Assembly (NCBI GenBank): GCA_938010615.1
Contig: CALLUY010000077.1
Span: 1 to 56,247 of the forward strand
DNA length: 56,247 nucleotides
Reading direction: 5' to 3'
DNA from: an uncultured Pirellulaceae bacterium
GTDB lineage: Bacteria > Planctomycetota > Planctomycetia > Pirellulales > Pirellulaceae
In this document: in pieces, positions 25,970 through 36,300 of the stretch
How the letters are laid out: each line of letters opens with the position of its first letter
Numbering within the stretch: position 1 is the stretch's first letter
Translations under genes and position numbers: made by a program
Notes under the pieces: model-generated
The model's input: the letters and a program-made list of their open reading frames with translations, nothing else
The model's database searches: none
What the model was told of the DNA's origin: nothing

Positions 25970-28114
25970 TTAGGATAAAACTCTACGTTGATGTAACAGC
26001 CATTCGGCCACGAAAAGAACAGCAGCGGCAGCAATCAAGTAGTACCAAACTGGTTTGCCAAACCAGCCGGATAGCGAAGTCGATTCGTTGGAACGTTCCA
26101 GCATCGCTTCCGTCGGGCGTAAGTCGGTTTCTCTTTCGCTAGCGATGTTGACGGCAATGTTGGAGACGAATTCGACCGGTTCTTTTCCTTGAGCAACTTT
26201 GGTCATGAATTGACTTCCGATCGCCCAAACGCCGCTTTGTTCAAATGGGCCGATCGTCATTTCGTTCTGTTTCATTTCTGATGCTTTAACGCCGTGAAAC
26301 GCCGCAATTTCCGTTTCCACACGTGCAGGAGTTTGCAAGATCATCGCCCCGCCGGCGAACGTTTTCGAATCAATCGGCCACGAAACCAGATCGCCCGTCT
26401 TCGATGATTCTCTCAGTTCGCCAGACGATTCAACAAACCAGTTGAGTGCATTGGTCACCATGATTGGAAACGTCGTTCGAAACGCGAGATCGGATTTGTC
26501 GAGATCAACACTTAGCAACAAGCACTTTCCGGACGGTCGATTGATTTGAGCATAAACAGCTTCCTTGGAGATCGTTCCCGCCAGAATTTTCGGATCGTTC
26601 TTGAAAGTGATACTGCGAGCTTCCGGCAATAGCACGTTGTCCAATCGCACATGCGTCATTAAGTCAGACTTCGTATCGATTTCGGTCACGATTGGGTTTT
26701 CGATCGATTTGCCGATCGACCACTGATCGCAGTCTTCGATTGGATCGACCACAAAGACGTCGCCCGGCGGGAGGACTTTGGGAACCAATCGATGCAACAC
26801 AACAAGCGTATCGGTTGGGAATGACTCGGGCATCTCAGTAACCGTCGTGACGTTGACCAGCGGATTGGCTTCGAAGACTTTCCGCAAGAACAGGTTGCCT
26901 TCGGTGACAATCAAAACGTTTTGAACTTTTTGTTCTGGCAGAATTGCCCAAGCGAAGTCGTCGCTGCTTAGCTGATTCAGCTGAGCCAGTTTTTCGAGAT
27001 CTTCAGCGGTTGGTTTTTCGTCCTCGACTTCCTCATCGGCGTCGCCCCGAATTTTGGTCAGGGTCGCTGAAAGGATTCCGCCCTCGCGAGAAGTTTTCTC
27101 CAGCGAGCGTGACCACAGTTCGCCAGGTTTGAGCTCCAACGGAATGACATCGACGACCGAATCGGACAATGTGATTTCGAGCCGACATTTGATTGCATTG
27201 TCGGATGCGTTTTTGACAGAGGCCAGAACTTCGTAACCCAACATGTCGATCAAGCTGCGGCGAACTTGAAATTGAGTGATGCCGACGTTGGAAGCTTCAC
27301 TGGCGAAGACTTGCCACGAAAGTTTCGTATCACCAACCGCAATATCACCCTCCCTCTGGGAGGGTCGCGAGCTCAGCGAGCGGGCAGGGAGAATTTCGGA
27401 AAGCTCTTCATTGGTTTTCGCGATCTCATTGTTTGCGTCAGCGTTCGCTTCGTCGGTTGACGTATCACCCCGCACCCTCCCCGGCTGCGCCGACCCTCCC
27501 AGAGGGAGGGTGTCGTTTTGAGGAATGTCCGCGCAGCCGTCGGTCAGTACAACCACCTCTCCATTGGGATGATCGCCGATCAACTGCTGGCCCAAAGCGA
27601 TCGCTGAATCGAGTCGAGTGGGATTGTCGGAAACTTCAATCGATCGCAAACTCTCCTTCAGCGTTGGAATATGGCCACTCATTCCCAACACCACATCTGG
27701 CCGCGATCCAGCGAGCACAATCGCCATCTCGTCGCGGAACCGCAAACCATCTGCAAGTTCAATGGCTCTTTCGATCGCGGCATTGAATCGAGTCGGTGAA
27801 ACATCGGTGGCTTTCATGCTGGCTGAGTTATCTACCACCAGCACGATACGCCGCGCTTTCATGGCTTGCCAGGAAAAGTATGGATCGGCCAACGCGAACA
27901 CCATCAACCCCAACAGCAAAAGCTGAACCAACAGCGAAAGCAAATGTCGGAACTTCTGCCAAATCGATCGCGGCGGTTTCTCTTCAAAAATTTGCTTCCA
28001 AAACATGTTCGTCGAAACAGGTACCTGCCGTAGACGAACTTTCAGGATGTAGAACACGATGATCGGAAGCGCGACCAGTGCGAAAGCCAAAGCAGAAGGT
28101 ACGGCGAGTGACAT
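25970..28114 (-). CDS. BatA-like VWA membrane protein
   Basis: The 714-residue protein starts with the BatA N-terminal signature (helix LAFALVALPIIVFYILKV, then RQVPVSTNMFWKQI, then a second helix LVQLLLLGLMVFALADPYF). A VWA domain follows with RRIVLVVDNSASM, so the MIDAS motif is DNSAS. Beyond about residue 290 it has an Ig-like region and ends in a membrane helix (WYYLIAAAAVLFVAEWLL). In Bacteroides-type Bat operons such proteins work with MoxR ATPases in envelope stress resistance. Between about residues 200 and 260 the chain contains two peptides encoded by inserted palindromic repeats (see the repeat features). It follows the DUF58 gene with no gap. Confidence 0.88.
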   Translation of the reverse strand: MSLAVPSALAFALVALPIIVFYILKVRLRQVPVSTNMFWKQIFEEKPPRSIWQKFRHLLSLLVQLLLLGLMVFALADPYFSWQAMKARRIVLVVDNSASMKATDVSPTRFNAAIERAIELADGLRFRDEMAIVLAGSRPDVVLGMSGHIPTLKESLRSIEVSDNPTRLDSAIALGQQLIGDHPNGEVVVLTDGCADIPQNDTLPLGGSAQPGRVRGDTSTDEANADANNEIAKTNEELSEILPARSLSSRPSQREGDIAVGDTKLSWQVFASEASNVGITQFQVRRSLIDMLGYEVLASVKNASDNAIKCRLEITLSDSVVDVIPLELKPGELWSRSLEKTSREGGILSATLTKIRGDADEEVEDEKPTAEDLEKLAQLNQLSSDDFAWAILPEQKVQNVLIVTEGNLFLRKVFEANPLVNVTTVTEMPESFPTDTLVVLHRLVPKVLPPGDVFVVDPIEDCDQWSIGKSIENPIVTEIDTKSDLMTHVRLDNVLLPEARSITFKNDPKILAGTISKEAVYAQINRPSGKCLLLSVDLDKSDLAFRTTFPIMVTNALNWFVESSGELRESSKTGDLVSWPIDSKTFAGGAMILQTPARVETEIAAFHGVKASEMKQNEMTIGPFEQSGVWAIGSQFMTKVAQGKEPVEFVSNIAVNIASERETDLRPTEAMLERSNESTSLSGWFGKPVWYYLIAAAAVLFVAEWLLHQRRVLS
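27346..27391. repeat. GC-rich palindromic repeat inside the BatA-like gene (copy 1)
   Basis: ACCCTCCC (27347-27354) pairs with GGGAGGGT (27358-27365) across TCT, then a second part GCGAGCTCAGCGAGC follows. The repeat is translated in frame as an Arg/Ser-rich peptide (ARSLSSRPSQREGD). It has the look of a planctomycete intergenic palindrome. Its mirror copy lies 82 bases away at 27473-27512, in the opposite orientation. Confidence 0.8.
27473..27512. repeat. GC-rich palindromic repeat inside the BatA-like gene (copy 2)
   Basis: ACCCTCCC (27493-27500) pairs with GGGAGGGT (27504-27511) across AGA, preceded by a CCGGCTGCGCCG stretch. It is inverted relative to copy 1 and is translated as LPLGGSAQPGRVRGD. 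A degenerate relative, CCTCCCAGGGGGAGGG, lies near 37393-37408 inside the giant TPR gene. Confidence 0.8.
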
Positions 28115-29014
28115 TTATCCTCCCGTTCCGGATTTTGCGGGAGCATGCCCTGCGGCGCGCATCATCATGTTCATCACCAAATCGTCAAACGGAACGTGTG
28201 ACGGCGTTTGCGTGCAGCCCATTCCGTAGTTGCGACAATACTCGCGAACGGAACCTTGATGTTCTTGGAACAGTTTCTTGTACTGACGAATGTTCTTTTC
28301 GGTGACGGTGACTTTGCGATTGGAGTCCGTTTCAACGTCGACCATTTCGACATCGCCCAGCATCGGAGGATTCTCCTCTTTGCGATCATGAATCTGAACC
28401 ACATGCCCGTCGTACCGTCGATAGCGGAGCTGGTCCAAACCTGTTTGAAATCCAGATTCGTCAAACAGATCGCTGACCACAACCGTCATGCCCGATCGAC
28501 CGCTGCGATGGACAAGTCCCTGCACACCGCGTGAGATGCTGGTGCTTTCGCCAGTGACTTCAAGGTTTTCAAGAAACTTCATCAGCGGCAAAATTCTCGC
28601 TTTGCCACGCGTCAAAGGAAACTCGTCGATGATCGTATCGGAAAATGCCATCAAATTGATTCGATCAAGATCGGCCAACGCGATATAAGCCAGTGCCGCA
28701 ACGACTTGCCTCGCGAGATCGAATTTTGCCGGGTTTCCAAAGCCCATGCTCTTTGAGCAATCGAGCATCAGATAAACGTGCAGATCTTGTTCTTCTTGGA
28801 AACGTTTCAGCAGCAGGTCGCCGTGCCGCGCGTAAATGTTCCAGTCCAAATATCGAAAGTCGTCGCCCGGCGAATACTCGCGATGATCCGAGAACTCGAT
28901 TCCGGATCCCATTTGTACGGTTCGTCGTTGAGCCAACAATTGGCCACGAAAAACACGTTTCGAAAGGATCGAAAGGTATTCGAGTCGAGTTAGGAAGTCG
29001 GGAGGAAACAGCAT
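28115..29014 (-). CDS. DUF58 / VWA-type protein of the MoxR operon
   Basis: This 299-residue soluble protein has the DUF58 pattern REYSPGDDFRYLDWNIYARHGDLLLKRF-like near residue 45. It is followed by a VWA core with LMLDCSKSMG (MIDAS DCSKS, about residues 85-89) and VSDLFDESGFQ. It lacks membrane helices. DUF58 proteins are constant partners of MoxR ATPases. It starts 63 bases after the moxR stop and ends directly at the start of the BatA-like gene, so the genes form one unit. The MIDAS motif predicts Mg2+-dependent binding to a partner. Confidence 0.92.
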   Translation of the reverse strand: MLFPPDFLTRLEYLSILSKRVFRGQLLAQRRTVQMGSGIEFSDHREYSPGDDFRYLDWNIYARHGDLLLKRFQEEQDLHVYLMLDCSKSMGFGNPAKFDLARQVVAALAYIALADLDRINLMAFSDTIIDEFPLTRGKARILPLMKFLENLEVTGESTSISRGVQGLVHRSGRSGMTVVVSDLFDESGFQTGLDQLRYRRYDGHVVQIHDRKEENPPMLGDVEMVDVETDSNRKVTVTEKNIRQYKKLFQEHQGSVREYCRNYGMGCTQTPSHVPFDDLVMNMMMRAAGHAPAKSGTGG

Positions 29015-29077
29015 TCGGATTCGTGATGAAAATCTTGCGGCGAAAAACTAACGCTCGGTTTGGTAGCGATTCGAACG

Positions 29078-30094
29078 TCAGACGGCAGCCGCCTCAAGCG
29101 CATCTTCTCGGACATGTTCCAGAATTTGATCGATTACGTCGTCAGTGCTAACGCCTTCAGCCTGACCTTCGAAATTCAAAATCAGGCGATGTCGCAGCAC
29201 GGGTTTGGCCATCGCTTTGAGGTCTTCCTTGGCAACGTGAAAACGAGAATCCAAAATCGCACGAATTTTGGCTCCCAGAATCAATGCCTGAATGCCGCGT
29301 GGACTGGCACCGAAACGGACGAACTTCTTTGTCGGTTCGGCAACGAGTTCGTGATCCGGATGCGTCGCCAAAACCAGAGCGATTCCGTAACGTCGTACTT
29401 CGTCTGAAATTGGAATCGTTCGTGCGATGGCTGACATCTCTAGGATTCTTTCGCCATTGAGCACCGCAGACGCCGCATTGTTTTGAGATTCCGTTGTGCG
29501 ATCGAGAATCGATTCGATCTCGCGAGCACTTGGATACTTGACCAGTAGCTTGCAGAAAAAACGATCCAGTTGAGCTTCCGGCAGCGGGTAAGTTCCTTCC
29601 ATTTCCAACGGGTTCTGAGTCGCCAACACGAAGAATGGCTCGTCGAGAATGTGAGTTGTACCTCCGACGGTGACGCTGTGTTCCTGCATTGCTTCGAGCA
29701 GCGCTGATTGCGTTTTCGGCGTCGCCCGGTTGATTTCGTCCGCAAGTAAAACATTTGCGAACAGAGGACCTTTTTGAAACTGAAAAATCTTATTGCCATC
29801 GTCGGACTCGATCACCATGTTGGTTCCAATCAAGTCAGCTGGCATCAGGTCCGGTGTGAATTGGATTCTTGAGAAATCAAGATCGAGTGCATCCGCGAGC
29901 GTTCGAACGGTCAACGTTTTGCCGAGTCCCGGAACTCCTTCCAACAGTACGTGACCTCCAGCGACCAGCGCCAGAATCGTGTCATCAAGTATTTCACTTT
30001 GCCCCACAATGACTTTTGAAATTTCAGACTTCAGCAATGCGAAGTCGCGACGAAAATCTTCCAGTTGTTGCTTGGTCTCATCGGTGACAGTCAT
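29078..30094 (-). CDS. MoxR family AAA+ ATPase
   Basis: The protein has 338 residues, typical for MoxR. Walker A is GVPGLGKT (53-60), Walker B is VLLADEINRATPKTQ near residue 115, and it has the family's MQEHSVTVGG and FVLATQNPLEMEGTYPLPEAQLDRF segments. MoxR proteins are chaperone-like ATPases that activate partner proteins through VWA domains. Here four downstream genes include three VWA-type proteins. It is the first gene of the unit, with the promoter presumably in the 223-base gap shared with the divergent giant TPR gene. Confidence 0.95.
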   Translation of the reverse strand: MTVTDETKQQLEDFRRDFALLKSEISKVIVGQSEILDDTILALVAGGHVLLEGVPGLGKTLTVRTLADALDLDFSRIQFTPDLMPADLIGTNMVIESDDGNKIFQFQKGPLFANVLLADEINRATPKTQSALLEAMQEHSVTVGGTTHILDEPFFVLATQNPLEMEGTYPLPEAQLDRFFCKLLVKYPSAREIESILDRTTESQNNAASAVLNGERILEMSAIARTIPISDEVRRYGIALVLATHPDHELVAEPTKKFVRFGASPRGIQALILGAKIRAILDSRFHVAKEDLKAMAKPVLRHRLILNFEGQAEGVSTDDVIDQILEHVREDALEAAAV

Positions 30095-30317
30095 TCAAAT
30101 TCCATACAAAAAATGGTTGCAAGTCAGTTGGCCACACTTCATAACAAGAGTATGAGATCGGCGCGTTGCATCTAATCTATCATCAGCGGCAAGCTTCAGT
30201 GTCGGACAGTTGGGAACCAAAAGCAACAAAAATATCTCTATCTAAGAAACAATTGAACGACTCGAGCGTTACCAAAGTTGTGCTCAAAAATTTCCGTTTT
30301 CGGATTTGGATTGAAAC
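30095..30317. promoter_or_regulatory. Divergent intergenic region between moxR and the giant TPR gene
   Basis: This 223-base AT-richer gap must hold the start signals for both divergent units. I see no gene, repeat or strong hairpin, and no ribosome-binding site that stands out before 30318. The shared location would allow joint control of the two units, but no operator could be identified. Confidence 0.4.
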
Positions 30318-33300
30318 ATGCGTAAAAAGCTTAATTTTTCACGAGTTCCATTTTCTGTTGCAGTTGTCGCCATAATGGTCGTTTGGCCAATGGCAACCGA
30401 ATGCGATGCCGCAGCGAAATTTGTGATTCAAGATTCGCAACCGGATGAACTATCTAGAGAAGAAGCGAAAAGCATCAAGATTGCTGATCGGTTTTTTTCG
30501 ATTTTGGAAAAGAGCCCACGTCGCGGCACGGCACTCGAACGAGTTTACGGTCACCATGTCGAATTCGGGACGCTGGATGAATTCCTGAAGGGTTTGCGCG
30601 ATCGAATCGAAGCCAATCCTGAAGACGGCGATGGCTGGATGTTGCTCGGGATGTTCGAAGCCCACCGTGGGCAGGACGCCGAAGCCGTGGACGCGTTCTC
30701 AAAAGCAGAAACGTTTCGCACCGAAGATGCCATGCCGAGCTACTACCTTGGGCAAAGCTTGCTGCTGATCGGTCAGCCAGAGAAGGCCGTCGAAGCATTC
30801 GAACGGGCCGTTGATCGCAAGCCGCGTCGTCCTGACATGTTAGAAATTTTTCGCCAGTTAGGCCGCGTCCATCAACGGGCTCAACGAACCGAAGAAGCAC
30901 TCAAAGTTTGGGATCGTCTCGAGAAGCTCTTTCCCGATGACGCGCGAGTTCAGGAGCAGATTGCGATCACGATGGTTGAGGAAGGCGAATACGATTTGGC
31001 TTTGCCACGCTATGAGAACTTGGCAAAGATCGTCAAAGATGACTATCGCCGCGTCACTTTCAACATCGAAGCGGCAGAACTGAAGATCCGACTGAACAAG
31101 CGCGGCGAAGGGATCGCCGACTTGGAAAAACTGTTGGCCGATTTGAATCCAACCGGATGGCTTTTCCGCGACGTGCGGCGACGAATTGAAGACATCTTTC
31201 TTCGTAGCGGTGACCAAGACGGGTTGGTGACGTACTATCAAAAATGGATCGACAAAAATCCTGAAGACATCGGAGCGATTGCTCGTTTGGCTCGGTTTTT
31301 AGCGTCTTCTGCTCGTGTTGAGGAAGCCAGTCAATGGATGGAGAAGGCGCTCACGCTGGCGCCAAAACGGACGGACTTGCGAAAGAGTTTCATCAATCAA
31401 CTGGTCAACGATCAACGTTACACCGAAGCATCAAAACAGTACGCAGAACTGGTCAAGTCAGCTCCTGGCAATCCGGACTTTCTTCGTGATTGGGGCAAGC
31501 TGGTGATGAAGGATCGCAGCGTTGAAAAAGACAAACGTCGCGAACAAGCCGTCAAAATTTGGAGCCGAATCGTTGAAGCTCGCCCCAACGACGCGCTCAC
31601 TCATGCTCAAGTTGCAGATCTCTATCGCCAGTCTGGCCTCGAAGCAGAGGCAATCGAGCGATACGAAAATGCGATCGAGCTAGCGCCTGGCGAAGCGCAG
31701 TATCGCGAGTACCTTGGTGAGTACTTTCATATTCTCAAGCGACCTGATGATGCCCTCAAAATTTGGGAATCGATTGCTGAAGGAAAACGCAACACGGCCG
31801 AAAACGTTGCGAGACTGGCAGAAGTTTACAACAGCTTTGGCTACCTTCCTCAAGCGGTCGAGAAAATTGCTGCCGCGTGCGAACTCGATCCGAAAGAGTT
31901 TGTGCTGCAGTTGAAGGCTGCCGAGTACCACATGCGAGATGGTAAGTTTGACAAATCCCTCGCCTACAACACCGCCGCGAATGCGCTTTCGGCCAGCGAT
32001 GAAGAATCTGAATTGGCGTTGAAGAATCGCATTGAGATCTTCCAAACTAATCGAAAGCTGGAAGAAGAAATCGATCGACTGAGAGAACAGGCTCAAAGCG
32101 CAGGTAAACCAACCGTCGACGCTTGGCATACTTTGGCGCGTTATCTTGAAGCCAGTCGAAACTGGGCCGATGCGACAGAAGCACTCGAAAAGGCATTGGC
32201 GATTGATGACAAATCGATTCCTGTGCTCACCACGTCGGCCCGCATCGCCGAAACATCAGGCGACTACGGACGTGCCGCGGCGGAAAACAGGAAGCTGGCT
32301 TCGATTGATCGACGTCTGCGAAGCGAACACTTAATGAACGTTGCCAGGCTCGAAGCTCAACTTGGAAACCGCGACCAAGCGATGGCTGCGGCCAAAGAAT
32401 TAATCTTGGCGGCGCCAGGAAACACTGACAATTACCAGTTCTATTCGCAGCTCTGCTATCGACTGGGCGAAACGGAAGAAGCACTCGATGCGTTGCGAAA
32501 AGCAGTGCGAATCAACCCGACCGAACCATCGCTGACCATGGCTTTGGGTCGCTCGTTGGCGGAAGAATTTCGTACCGATGAAGCCATCGAAGTTTATTGG
32601 CGGGCGTTCGAAAAATCAGATGAGATCGACGATCGAACTTCGCTGGTGCAGAAGTTGGCGTCGCTTTACGAACAGCAGAATCAGTTCGATAAATTGCTCG
32701 AGCGTCTCGAGCGCGATCGTCGCGAAGAATCAAAACGTCGCGAAATGACAATCTGCATCGCCCAAGCTCACAATTCTACAGGCGATTATGGAACCGCGCG
32801 TCGTGAACTCGAGAGTTTGCTGACCGACAATACTCGCGATACGAATTTGCTCCAGCAGCTTTCCAAGCTTTGTGAGTCAGGTTCTGACTTGGACGCCGCG
32901 GTCGCCTATCAGACTCAGTTGACAAAAATTGCTCCCGGACACGAATCCGAGTTTCGGTTGGCGAAGCTGTTGTTTAGCAGTGGCAAACGCGAAGCGGCGT
33001 CTGAGATTTTTGTGAAGCTCACGTCGCGCGAAGAAAATCCAGTTCGGTTGCTCAGGAGTGTTGATAGCCTACTGCAACGTAGCAATTTCGAAAGCGTCGT
33101 CAAAATTACCGAACCGCTACTGAGCGAGTCACGTGACAATTGGGAGTTGCTCTATCGCGAAGGCGTTGCACTGGCGAAGCAGGAGAAAGTTGACGAAGCC
33201 AAAATTCGATTCGAACGAATTCTGTCGTTGAGTTTTCCTCACGACAAAATGGGTGTCGCCGCGGAAGAAAGATTTAAACGTGCAAGCAAGAAAGCCAAAT

Positions 33301-36300
33301 CGAACAACAACCAAGGAATTCGCAGCCAGATTAAGGAACGTCCCAGCGCGTTTCAATTGGCACGGAGTCAAGCAGGCTCCGCGAAACAAGCCGTTGGTCT
33401 TTCACAGCAGAGTTACTACGGTGGCAATCAGTTGCCGCCACTTTGGACGCCAAGCCATTACGGTGTCGCGAGAATGGCGGCCTACGCTTGGCTGACTCGA
33501 TTCGAATCCGATGTTGAAATCGAAAAAGATGTAGCGGCAATTTCGGAAGATGAAACGGATGATGAAGATGACGACGAAGAGGAACCTGAAGTCGCTTCGT
33601 TTACTGACTCGATTGTTGAAAAGGGCAAAAAAGAAGATGCCGACCCGAATGAAATCCTCGACTGGCTATACGTCGAGAGTTTGCGCGGAGGATACAAGGA
33701 AATCTTTGAGATCTCGAAGCGGCTTGCGATTGACGGTGGGAAACAGGAGCAGCAGTTTTTCCTTTCTTCTCTGCCGATGCGAGGTATCGATTCAAAAACG
33801 GCACGGCAAAACAACCAGCAAGAAGTGCAGGATCCTGATCCGCTGTCCGAAGCCGACATCGAACTGATGCTGAAATGTTTCAAAGCGACGGCCAAGGAAG
33901 ATGACGCCTTCGGCACTGCTCTTGGTTCCGGACAAGTGATCTATTCTGGCGGCCAGATGTACGTTCGTGTTGGTAATAGTTGGCAGAGCGTTGGCGGCCA
34001 GCGAGGATCACTCGCGCAAGTCGTGAAAGAGTTGAAGCTGGCGAGCAAAACGGAACTCGCCGAGAAAATGATCAATGAAAAAGTTGATGCGGCGAAGAAG
34101 CCGACGCAACTTGCCCAGGCGATGCTGATGCTGATCTCGGAGAAGAAAACGGATCGCGTTGATGAATACTTTGCCAAATGGAAAACCGCGGCGGCCGAGG
34201 AGATTGAACTAGCGCCAGTCAAGTTGTCCCGACGTGGGAACTCGACCAACAAGCATTCCGCGAATCAAACGGCTCAAGTTTTGGATCTGATTCGAAAGTG
34301 GACCGGACCGCTGGCCGCCGAAGAGGAGAACGTAAAAGTTCTGTCGATCATCAATGATGTTCTGGACATTGAAATGAAAGAACGGGTCAAGAAACGCGTG
34401 CAGGCCAAAGCTTCCCGAAAACGAAAATCGCGATCGCGAAGTACCTACTATGACAACGATATTCCTTATCAATACGGCGACGAAGCAAGCACGACCAGCG
34501 TCGACTATCCTCGCCCGAGCGACTACCTGTCGACGACCGGAATCCACATGCTCCGTCAGGCTTACGAGACGCTGAAGAAGAACGAAGTCGAAGAAGATCT
34601 AACGACGATGGTTCGTGAACGGGTCAAGAAAGCGGAAACCGATTCACCGGAATCATTGATGTACGAGCAAATGTTGATGGCCACGCTGCTGTTTTGGCAG
34701 GACGAAAAAGATGAAGCCGTCGAAATGTTCCGCGCCGTTTCGGTGCAGCTGAAGGACGATCCGCAGTTTCAATTCGAAATCGCCAGCCTGTACGAAAAGT
34801 TGGGCGAACACGATGAAGCTCTAAGCATCATCGAAGCAATCGAACCGCGCGAACAGAAGCTGGTTCAGCAAAAAGAAACCAAAGTCTTGACGTTGGCTGA
34901 ACGCCTGGGTGACCTTGATCGAGCCCGAGCTGCCGCGGAACGCCTGTTCGGTTTGCGATTGAAGGCACAGACTCAGTTGTCGTTAGTCAGCAACATGAAA
35001 CGGCTGGGCATGGTCGAGATGGCCGATGCGGTTGTCTCGCGAGCACAGCGCCGCAGCGGACAGAAGATTCCTGCGATGGCCAGCCTGATGAGCCTCTACC
35101 AGGGCCAGGGGAAACCGGAACTGGCGACTCAGGTTGCGCATCGGATTTTACAGAAAACTCGATCGAGTGTTTCGCAGGCTGCGATGATCAATCGGAATCG
35201 ACGATACGGCCGAAGCAGCAACTCCAACGAATCGCACCGGCGAGCCGCGATTTCAACTTTACAGCAAACGGGGGCATTGAATTCGGTCATCGAACGATTG
35301 GAAAAGCAACAGGAACGATCGCCAGAATCGCCAGCGATCTACGAGCAGTTAATTGAATTTTATATGCAGACGAACAACAGCGATAAACTGTTGCCGATGC
35401 TCGAAACGGCCGTCAAGTCGCGACCGAAGTCGTCGTACTTCCGTGAGCAGCTTGCGAAACAGTATTCGGCCAAAGGGAAAAACGAAGAAGCGTGCGATCA
35501 ATACGCGGCCGCGATCCGTGAGAATCCTTCCATGCTTTCGGATGATTACTACGAGATCAAACAGTTCTTCAAGTCCGCCAATCGCAGTTCCGATTTACTG
35601 AAGCTTTTCCAGGACATCAATATTCGTGAAATTGGCCAGCCTTACTATGTCGCAAATTTCGCATCGGAGCTACTACGGGAGTCTCAACAGGCCAACACCG
35701 ATGCAATGTCGGACGAAGAAAAGAAAGCCAACGAGGCCACGGAGCTTGCGGCGATTCAATTGGCAGAAAAAATCTTCGATGAGTACCCCAATTACCGGCG
35801 ATACGTGATTCAAAACTTCGATGGTGAAGATGTTTGGAAGAACAAGCGTCTGTTCAATTTGGCTCGTAAGTCAATCATTCCAACGAAGTCACAAGCCAAG
35901 TCGGATCCGTGGTATGGGCTGAATGATATCTCGTCCTACTCGGGCAACGGAGAGGTGAATTCCATGTTCCATGATGTCTTCGAAGGCATCGAAGGGACTG
36001 ATCAGGAGAAAGTTCTCTGCGAGTCGATCGAAAAGAACATCGCCAAGAAACCGGATTGGTTGGCCGGAAAAATCATGTTGGCGATGTTCGATGTTCGCGG
36101 CGATCGGGAAGAGAAAGCAAAAGAATCTCTGACCGCAATCTTTGCTGACGAAAAAGTTGCTGACACCGTCCGCGGGGATACGGCTTGGCTGGTCGCGCAG
36201 GAGCTGGAGAAGTTTCCCGAGACGCGCGAAATCGCGGTGAAACTGTTGGAGAAAGTTGCCAAGAAAACGGACAACAATAACGACAATGAAATTCAATATT

